Source of the DNA: Isoetes engelmannii
Lineage: Eukaryota; Streptophyta; Lycopodiopsida; Isoetales; Isoetaceae
Assembly (NCBI GenBank): GCA_011763485.2
Contig: JAANSK020262605.1
Span: 1 to 21,951 of the forward strand
Direction of reading: 5' to 3'
DNA length: 21,951 nucleotides
Shown: in pieces, positions 11,938 to 21,951 of the stretch
How positions within the stretch are numbered: the first letter of the stretch is position 1
Layout: each line of letters begins with the position of its first letter
Notes under the pieces: model-generated
The model's input: only the letters and a program-made list of their open reading frames with translations
What the model was told of the DNA's origin: nothing
Databases searched by the model: none
Made by a program: the position numbers and the translations under genes

Positions 11938-12480
11938 AATTTGATCCAAGGGAGAAAAAAATTGCATTCCAAGAAGAACAAAATTTAAACACACAAGGCT
12001 ATAATAAGAAGTCGATAATGGCCTTCTTATTGATAAATTATTAATACTAAACAAGTATGTTCCTTGTTTGACACATGTGAATTTGATTCAAGTGAGAAAA
12101 ACTTTCCATCCCGTAATGTTAGGATGGAGGTAATTATTGCCAATTTCAGACCTATATTATTTCCTGTAATGTCTTGTGGTGCTTCAAGGGGCAATTCCTT
12201 TTGCTAATGCCATGTGGTGAGTGTATATTGACATCATGGCATAATTACCTCCACCCTAATATTACATAAGGTGAATGTTCCCCTGCAGGACATTTATTGG
12301 GGTGCGGGCTTGGCTCGCCCTAACGGGCTCGCCAAGCCCTTACTCCAAGAAATGTCTTACAGGGGAACATTACCCTTATCAAAAAGAACAAAATTCAAAC
12401 ATAATGCTACAATACGAAGCCGATGGGCTTCCCATTAATAAAGTTTCAAGACTATACAAGTATGTTCCTTTCGCTTGTAT
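11938..12480. repeat. 142-bp tandem duplication split by an insertion
   Basis: Unit 1 (about 11938-12079) and unit 2 begin with aatttgatccaagggagaaa and aatttgattcaagtgagaaa respectively, 142 bp apart. The rest of unit 2 (aagaacaaaattcaaac, and so on to acaagtatgttcctt) is found only from 12384 on, 410 bp after its match at 11974. So unit 2 carries an extra 268 bp, about 12112-12381, coinciding with the fold-back element. Confidence 0.7.
12113..12373. mobile_element. Fold-back (MITE-like) element with two hairpins
   Basis: The ends are GTAATGTT (12113-12120) and AACATTAC (12366-12373), a perfect 8-bp terminal inverted repeat. Inside, 12113-12141 is the near-perfect inverse of 12238-12265. 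The rest, extended slightly (12266-12379), folds into a 55-position stem with a TAAC loop (12321-12324). There is no ORF. Its extra length inside one unit of a tandem duplication indicates insertion. A clear target-site duplication is not visible beyond two or three C residues. Confidence 0.65.
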
Positions 12481-12855
12481 CGGGCTATTATCCGGGATCA
12501 GTGGCCTCCCGATCCCTGTGCTGTGTGGGGCCAAGGGGCTAGTCTCGCTCTCCTGCATTGATCTCTGTTGATGCATTTTATTTTCATTTTGTTATTATTG
12601 TCGTTATTTTCATGATGGGGCTTTGTCCCCAGGTTCTGTTCTGCTTGGATTTTGGCCTTTTGTTCTGTGCCGTCACATGTCCCACAGGATGCTGCCTTTG
12701 TGGCGTGACGTTAAAATTCTCTTATCTTAACTCCAGGAAAATTATATCCAGCGTGAGCTTTTTGGGGTCCAATTTGACACATACAATCTGGGATGTAGGA
12801 CATGTACACACTGAGTACTTAAACCTCCTAGCAACTTGAGCACCTTCTAGTTGAT
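12480..12855. other. Non-coding stretch
   Basis: A GC-richer patch (about 12470-12560) followed by T-rich DNA. The ORF at 12558-12839 has no domain. It may be remnant element sequence next to the LINE 3' fragment, but I cannot support that. Confidence 0.35.
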
Positions 12856-12859
12856 AGCT

Positions 12860-13090
12860 TTAATTCGTCCTTTGTTGCACCTGTGTTGTTGACAACGTAA
12901 AGGGACCCATACAAAGAGAAAAAGCAGCAAGCACTTCACGGTCAGGATGAAAAAATTCCTACCCCGAAGGGTGTTTGAGGGAAAAACCTTGGCAGTAATG
13001 AACTTGCTGGTATACTCTACATGTAAACGCTGTCATAATCTAGAAGGGCAGAGCCGATGCTGCTCGTCCATCACTCCTGAAGATATGACC
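12860..13090 (-). mobile_element. 3'-end fragment of a LINE related to the 19-21 kb element
   Basis: Colinear similarity to about 19265-19450: blocks such as atacaaagagaaa / gtacaagagaaac, tgctggtatac in both, agagccgatgctgctcg / aaagccgatgccgctcg, and gatatgacccc / gatatgaccca recur in order and orientation. It corresponds to the extreme 3' region of the LINE and has no coding remnant. Confidence 0.55.
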
Positions 13091-13099
13091 CCTTAGCTG

Positions 13100-13487
13100 C
13101 AGCACTAGCAAACTATGACACAAGTTTATCAATCTATAGTTTAGTGCCTCCCCAGCAACCCAGTATCTGTAAAACCAAATGCAGCTAAAAATAATGCTAG
13201 ATCCTCTGTGGTTAGAGAGCGCTTACCGTTCTTTCTTAATCTTAGGCTTAAATTGTGCCTTCCTCACCTGGTTCCTGCAACAAAGGTAAATAGACGTCAA
13301 CAAACTTCCTATAGGTGAAACCCTTTCTACTTTCTACTTTGGATTGAATATACTACCATAAGAATGGTTCTTTACTGATAATGACTAATGATGCATGCGA
13401 TCATCATGATGACACAACAATGAGTGCCGCATAGAAATCTATCTTTTAGAGCACATGACATGCAGTAGAACTAAGCATTTAATAGGA
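13100..13487. other. Non-coding stretch
   Basis: AT-rich DNA with no ORF or repeat that I can support. Confidence 0.4.
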
Positions 13488-13755
13488 GTGCATATGATTT
13501 GGACGTTGTACACTTAACTAGAACTAGACAAAACATTAAAGAAGCCAGTACACACTTCCACAACCGTGGTAACGAAATAAAGCAAGTGAGTGTTTGTTCA
13601 ACCCTTCCACCTCCACTATGCATTTGGTTGAAGTGCATCTGATTTGGATGTTGTACACTTAACTAGGAAAAAACGTTAAAGAAGCTAGTACATACTTCCA
13701 CAAACATAGTAACGAAATAAAGCAAGTGAGTGTTCCGTTCAACCCTTCCACATTC
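13488..13755. repeat. 145-bp tandem repeat, two diverged copies
   Basis: Blocks gatttgga(c/t)gttgtacactta, then ttaaagaag, then acgaaataaagcaagtgagtg, then caacccttccac appear in the same order from 13488 and again from 13633, offset 145 bp. The copies differ at a modest number of positions, so the duplication is not recent. Confidence 0.8.
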
Positions 13756-13759
13756 AGCC

Positions 13760-14745
13760 TTTCCACATCCAGTCACTGGCACATCGTGCCATCATATCCT
13801 TCGCAAATCGTACATGTAATACAACATAATTACTAGCACTATTATGTAACGAAGATGCATCTAGTCAAGCTGCTTATTTTCTGCTTCTTCATTCCTTAAG
13901 AATACTCCATGCCCATTGCGACCAACTAGCTTGAACTTCATCATTTAAAACTATAGCCATCTTGTTTCTTCCATTCTGTTGGAGGAAGCTATTTTATGCA
14001 CATGACCACTATATATACATCAATAGACGCTTCAACATAATATCTTTACTTGAGCTCAACTTGCCATCATATCCAAGATTGGATCACTTCCAATAGAGGA
14101 TTTTTCTAAGTGATCATATAGAAGGAAGGAGAATCATTAAAGATGGTAGTTGTGTTCCATAACAGTGTCTAATAGGGCATCCTCGTCACATCGCTCAAAC
14201 TCCTCAAACTCCGGCTCCATTGGCACAAGCATGGAGTGGAAGCGCAAGAGAGGAAAAATGGTTCAAAGATGTAGAGTGTAGCTCAACAAAAAGATTTCAA
14301 GGCCCCCTTTCGATTTATTTATTTATTTATTTATTTATATATTAATTTATCCGCGAGTTGGAGGGATGGCCATATCCACCACCCATAGCAGACTCCTGTG
14401 CTCCTTTCATGCCCACTACTATAGGAGGAGACCCAGGTATCTAGCGAAGGGCTGGAATCTGGATTTGCGTCATTTATAGCGACGTTCTTTTTCTGGATCC
14501 TGCGGACATGCGAGCATCTGGCGACTGGGGACACCCGGGCCGACCCTCATGCGGTCATCTGAAGTAGCAAGTCCAGGTTCTTCACGTGAGTAGTATGCTG
14601 TCCTCCCGCTGTGGTGGACTGGGTTTTTTCAGGACCCCATGCGTGTCGCATGGGCAGCATACGCGGAGGGATTTTTGTGGGCGGCGGCTCTGGAGTAGTG
14701 CCTGCGAAGAAGCGAGTATAGAGGCCCCTTTCAATTTTCCACCAT
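13760..14745. other. Gene-free stretch with (TTTA)n microsatellite
   Basis: Contains a (TTTA) microsatellite at about 14313-14338 and a TATA-like ctatatatac near 14010 that is not followed by an ORF. GC-richer DNA at 14360-14720 holds only short mirrored ORFs. Confidence 0.5.
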
Positions 14746-14749
14746 ATGT

Positions 14750-15164
14750 GGAAACCCTTCCTATTTTCCAAGGAAGGGGAAAATTAAGAGGGGTTTTTAT
14801 ATTAATTTAAATTTTGAATTTTGAATTCTAAATAGACGTGCGCTTTAATGGAGGACAGTCATCTCGAGAAGCGTTTCCATAAAGGTGACATGGGAATATT
14901 TCAAATAAACAAATAATTTTATGGAAACCCTACCTATTTCCCCTGAAAATCCTTCCAATTTTTAAAATAGGAAACCATTCCGACTTTCCTTAAAGCCCGG
15001 AAGGGTTTCCACCTATTTTCCACGGAAACCCTACCGAATTTCTTGCTTTGAAAAATAGAAAGGGTTTCGGGTTTTAAGGAAAGCCGGAAGGGTTTTCGTG
15101 GAAAATAGGTAGGGTTTCACGGGAAAATAGGTAGGGCTTCCCCGAAAAAATCGGTCGGGTTTCC
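14750..15164. repeat. Inverted array of a 20-bp GGAAACCCTACCTATTTTCC-like motif
   Basis: Degenerate copies run in the forward sense at about 14750-14769, 14923-14943, 14970-14989 and 15024-15042. They run in reverse complement at about 15077-15097, 15100-15119, 15122-15141 and 15145-15164. The two halves can pair around about 15045. The array ends less than 300 bp before the start of beta-glucosidase copy B and is absent from copy A. Confidence 0.65.
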
Positions 15165-15449
15165 ATCAGAGGACAACCCAAATCGGGCTGAGATAAAACC
15201 ATCCGCATTCATCGGTTTAAGCAAAATCTATATTATTTGGAGGCCTCCTTACTAAAAAAAAATAGGGTATTTTGACAATTAGAAAAATCAATTGAGGCCT
15301 TTTTAGAAACTTCCCTAAAGAACAGGAAGACAATTTCTGCGCTATCAACCAATTGTTACGGCAGAGGTGGTCCCAGTTAAAAAAACAGATACTTTTATTA
15401 ACTCGGTCTTCTCTCCACACCTTTTTCTACTTACAAATGGAATACGAGC
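15165..15449 (+). promoter_or_regulatory. Proximal upstream region and leader of copy B
   Basis: An AT-rich tctatattattt at about 15227-15238 could act as a TATA element. The last 80 bp before the ATG (ttaaaaaaacagatactttt onward) align with the sequence before copy A, marking an ancestral leader. No uORF of note. Confidence 0.4.
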
Positions 15450-18648
<3,199 letters not shown>

Positions 18649-19220
18649 GCTGCAGGAAATGATATAAAGACCATTTTTATACAAAATGGTTACAAATGAT
18701 ACGTTTGGAATTACAATAATATTTGACGAAGCTGAAAAGTCAGAAGCAGCTAATGGCAAAGAGCGTTCAATTCAGACTGGAAAATTGGAGTTGAGATGGG
18801 TGTCAAAATGTATACCCATTTGGAAAGCAAGGTGAATGATCATGAATTAAATGGTGAAACAATGCTGTTTGTGATTGGATCGTGCACCAGTATACTACAG
18901 CATATATATTTATTCAATTTTTCTACTTCCAGTTCAACCATTTTAATTTTCTTGAAAACTTCTATTAAGATCACATAATAAACTTGCAACAATTCGTTCC
19001 ATATTGCATATTGCGGAGGGTATTCTTGCAATGGTCAGGACTATGATTTCGATATGGTATTGTATTCAAATTCGTATTTTTGGCCTTTGAGCAGCTTAAA
19101 TGGTATAAAGGTCATTTTTCTATTTTGGTGTGTTTTTGGATGGGTCTTTCTTGCAATGGTTATAAAAAAGAAAGACACTCCTGCCAGCTTTGGAAATGAG
19201 ACAACTCGTTTTCACACCGA
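18649..19220. other. 3' flank of copy B
   Basis: AT-rich DNA with no gene. AATAAA at 18977-18982 is a possible poly(A) signal, though distant from the stop; nearer variants such as aataatatt (about 18715) are as likely. Confidence 0.4.
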
Positions 19221-19259
19221 TAGAATAGAATAGAATAGAATAGAATAGAATAGAATAGA
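19221..19259. repeat. TAGAA pentanucleotide tract, likely LINE tail
   Basis: About eight copies of TAGAA on the plus strand (TTCTA on the minus). It directly abuts the end of the LINE-like sequence, where a LINE 3' tail belongs. Confidence 0.85.
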
Positions 19260-19882
19260 CTTTTTATCGTCCGCAGAGGCCAATTGGCCTATGGGACTTG
19301 TACAAGAGAAACAACACGCGCATTGTGGCCCGGGTGCAAAAGCCCCGTGGGGAAAAATCGTGGAGGCAATGGGCATGCTGGTATACAAAACATGGCATCA
19401 CAAGCTAGCAGGACAAAGCCGATGCCGCTCGTTGATGACCTCTTGGAGATATGACCCAAGAGTTCTACCGCCTCACTGTTCAGTAGGAGATGGAGTGCAT
19501 GGCTCTGTATCCTCAACTGTGGGCATCGTTCTTTGTATCCTCAACTGTGGGTATCGTTCCCGAATTTGCTCATAAGTGGGACATGTTTGCAGAACATGGT
19601 GTTCGTCCTCAATGACGTTCTGGCGGCAGCTTCGACAAGTTCTGCTCTCGCACGCTTCCCTTACCCATCATCATGTCCCAATACGGAGGTGATGGCCCCC
19701 CGTTCGGATGGAGGCGATCAGTCTACGCTTCTTTATAGAGAGGGGAGCGCGCAGGTACTGCTGGGGTCCTCGGACGAGCGTGGGATTGACCTGCTATCTG
19801 TAGCCCGAGTTTGACCTGTGCTAGGGGCTCGCCGTCCCAGAGTTTGGCAAGGAAGCAAGTATCAAGATAGGCCTTCAGCTCG

Positions 19883-21254
19883 TCATGTTCCTTCTTCGTG
19901 CGCACTCGCTTGCACCTGTGTGGCTGGACATTCCATTGTCTGTTTGTCTTTCCAGCAGGCTTTAAGGCGTTGAGGGCCCAACACGATTGCCAGGACCACT
20001 CTTGGCAGTCGGTCTTCATCCATGCGTGCTACCTTCTGAAAGTACAGGAGGTGACCGTATATTGCCGTTCTCTGTAGCGGAAGGAAACCTGTTTCCTGGA
20101 GCAGTATCTGATACGGCATTGTCTGCTTCACCCCGAGGGCACGTGCTAAGAATGCCTTCTGTACTCGTTCCAGGTCAGCCCAGATGGTGGCGGAAACGAT
20201 GGGTCCCCAAACTTCCACGCCGTACAAGAGGACGGGCTCAACCAGAGCCCTGAAGAGGCGTGACTGGTGCTCCCAGGCGTACAACTTCGCCTGGTAGCTA
20301 CTGGTCTGCATGGCGTGCAATGCCTTCCAGCCGGCTACCACCCGCAGTCGAATGCATCTATCCCAATGCATGGTAGTGGAGAACTCGATTCCCAAATACT
20401 TATAGGTGGGGGCGACCTCGACAGGCGCCCCTTGGTATGTGAAGGAGGGCATCTGCGGGTGTCGAGAAGACGAGATCAGCAGGACCTTAGTCTTTGCGAG
20501 GTTGACTCGCATGCTGGTGTGATGGCAGAAGGCGGCTAGTGCATCCAGGTGGTGCTGCATATCCTCTGCGATGTGCGCTAGGAAGTCAACGTCGTCAGCG
20601 TAGATCAGTTGTCTGATAGTGTGATGCATCAACGGGGTGCCCACTCCACCATGCAAGGCCATCCACTGCTCCAACTGGTCAATGTAGAGGCTAAACAGTG
20701 TAGGCGAGAGGGGGCAACCATGGCATACCCCAATACTGTTGTTCATCGGCTGCCCCGAGGGTGTCAGGCATCCGTAGCACGCCTCATATAACCTGTAGGC
20801 TGCATTCTGCAGGTCTAGGTGTGTGTCGAGCTCTTGCAGCCTGTTCCACAACTTTGCAAAGGCCTTTGCGAAGTCCACAAAGCAGCAAAATAGGTCGGCC
20901 GGCGGTTCCTGTTATCCTCGGTGATGGTTCGTAGGGCAAACAAATGATCAATGGTGGGCCGGGGCGAAAGCCTGCCTGGGTGAGAGCCCATGTGGTTGTG
21001 CGCTGCTCAATAATTGTAGCCAGGAGCTTGGCAAATAACGAGCTGACCATTATGGTACGGTAATTAGCCGGACAGTTTGGGTCGCCGGCCTTGTATATGG
21101 GCACAACTTTGCTGCAAGTCCACTGCGGCGGGAAGCCTTTCCATAATGGGCGATTTAGCATTGCTGCTAGAATCAGCATTATCGACGGCCCGACCCATTT
21201 GAGGAGCTCCGCTTGCATACCATCCAAATCTGCTGCCTTTCCGTTGGCGAGCAC
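19883..21254 (-). pseudogene. LINE reverse transcriptase, broken
   Basis: Two long frames joined by a short third one. Frame one (from 21254) has NGKAADLDGMQAELLKW, then PIYKAGDPNCPANYRTI, then TQAGFRPG. A one-base shift near 20960 leads to TIDHLFALRTITEDN, and another near 20885 leads to the 331-aa frame (20878-19883). That frame holds the first catalytic Asp (DFAKAF), GCPLSPTLF, the YADD motif at residues 93-96, and a thumb with YKYLGIEF and LLYGVEVWG. Residues usually Arg-Gln before GCPLSP read Cys-His, a further sign of decay. The active-site motifs survive although the frame does not, so inactivation was fairly recent. A cellular function is not expected. Confidence 0.85.
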
Positions 21255-21639
21255 TGGAAGCCCATTATCACATCATCCTCCGTAATATTCAAGGGCAATC
21301 CCACCTGTGGAAGTATCGATGCATGTTCGCCCTAAGGATCATATAGCTGTTGTAGGTACTGGATCCAGTGCTCTGCAGTGATGTCTCCCTCAGGTTGTCG
21401 TGTTTTCCTGAGAACCTGTCTTCAAAAGCTCCTGGGGTGGCGGTCCAGGAGGTAGAACAGCTGGTTCTGTCTCTCCGTCAGATACATGGCCTTCTTGTTC
21501 TTGAGGAACTTGCGGTACTGAGAAACAGCCTGGGGGCGCTTGATGGGATTAGTGATGCAGCTTACACTTCATTTCACGACACTTGTCATTGAACCAAAGA
21601 TTCCGGGGGAAAGTGGAAGTCCTGCATCAGGTGTGAACA

Positions 21640-21951
21640 GCGTTGGCGGTTGGGTTGCAACAAAGGTTGCATTGCGGCTTGGCAAATCCAGTATGCCTGG
21701 GCAACTGTTGTTGTTGTTTGGTTGTTGAAAGCTATGGCAGAATGCTCTGCCGTTTTAATGATCTGGCTTTTTTATTTCAGGTTGAAACGTTTGTTCTAGG
21801 AGCAGGGGCAATAGAGGATTCTTTCATGCTGGTTGCAGGCAGTTCAGTTAGGTTTCAGTTTATGTTAAATGTATTTGAGAGGAAAAATCGATGCAGGAAA
21901 GGGGAAATCTGTGAGGCAATCCGATCAGAGAAAAGGGGATTTCGATCCCAT
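21640..21951. other. Window end, no gene assigned
   Basis: Mixed-composition DNA. The first part may still be LINE sequence with further frameshifts. An acceptor-like ttttttatttcag at about 21768-21780 is not followed by a recognisable exon. Confidence 0.35.

Larger units (their letters stand above)
19221..21640 (-). mobile_element. LINE (non-LTR) retrotransposon, 5'-truncated, frameshifted
   Basis: Minus-strand element running from about 21640 down to the TTCTA tail at 19221. In order: the endonuclease-RT linker (LWFNDKCREMK near 21580, KKAMYLTERQNQLFYLLDRH near 21490-21430), reverse transcriptase, and a C-terminal zinc knuckle. The knuckle is at about 19637-19581 with CRSC, then EDEHHVLQTC. 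A 28-bp tandem duplication lies at about 19506-19561. The endonuclease is not visible. Several frameshifts separate the pieces, so it cannot make a full protein. Neither target-site duplication nor the exact 5' end could be fixed. Confidence 0.8.

Noticed and set aside
12275-12571. 98-codon plus-strand ORF
   Set aside because: Its first third lies inside the fold-back hairpin and the remainder in duplicated non-coding sequence; the minus-strand ORF at 12379-12576 mirrors it.
14009-14018. TATA-like ctatatatac as a promoter
   Set aside because: No ORF, exon or conserved leader follows within several hundred bases; AT-rich DNA yields such motifs by chance.
19221-19259. Pentanucleotide tract as a CRISPR-like or satellite array
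   Set aside because: There are no spacers and the unit is only 5 bp; a microsatellite or LINE tail explains it.
19987-20539. Plus-strand ORFs of 88 and 90 codons across the LINE region
   Set aside because: They are antisense shadows of the long reverse-transcriptase frame on the minus strand and show no domain of their own.

Overview
The window reads as nuclear DNA of a land plant. It is AT-rich, its genes are split by short GT-AG introns, and it carries decayed Ty1-copia and LINE retroelements and many small fold-back repeats. A KP4-type cysteine-rich secreted protein, a LINE with a non-poly(A) tail and the style of the LINE protein make me lean towards a fern or another seed-free plant. 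That placement is inference; nothing here proves it. I see no bacterial features, no CRISPR array and no tRNA or rRNA gene.

Three protein-coding loci are well supported. (1) 408-785 (+) is a small intronless gene for a secreted protein with ten mature cysteines in the KP4 killer-toxin-like arrangement. It has a TATA box, ACGTG elements and a poly(A) signal. (2) 4386-7643 (-) and (3) 15450-18648 (+) are two paralogous 13-exon glycoside hydrolase family 1 beta-glucosidase genes, arranged head to head about 7.8 kb apart. I rebuilt all exons by hand. The last 12 exons have identical lengths in both copies, both catalytic glutamates are present in both, and both use an unusual GC donor at intron 3. 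The plus copy is intact (528 aa, N-terminal hydrophobic segment). The minus copy lost about 71 bp in exon 1, which puts the ancestral start out of frame. It can be read only from an upstream ATG (7643) or from an internal Met (7514).

Layout: 1-1300 KP4-like gene and flanks; 1300-4385 non-coding DNA with a short hairpin, a SWIM-like transposase relic, a possible orphan exon and an unknown coding relic carrying a 64-bp triple repeat; 4386-7643 beta-glucosidase copy A; 7660-8560 internally deleted copia relic directly against the 5' end of copy A; 8560-10040 nothing coding; 10041-10366 interlocking inverted repeats, including a MIRNA-like fold-back; 10773-10949 (-) a short signal-peptide ORF behind a G-box; 11938-12480 a tandem duplication interrupted by a 260-bp fold-back element; 12860-13090 a LINE 3'-end fragment; 13488-13755 a 145-bp tandem repeat; 14750-15164 an inverted array of a 20-bp motif upstream of copy B; 15450-18648 beta-glucosidase copy B; 19221-about 21640 a frameshifted LINE reverse transcriptase on the minus strand ending in a pentanucleotide tail.

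The beta-glucosidases would release sugars from glycosides, and the KP4-like protein would act outside the cell. Both fit plant chemical defence, but nothing in the sequence shows that they work together.
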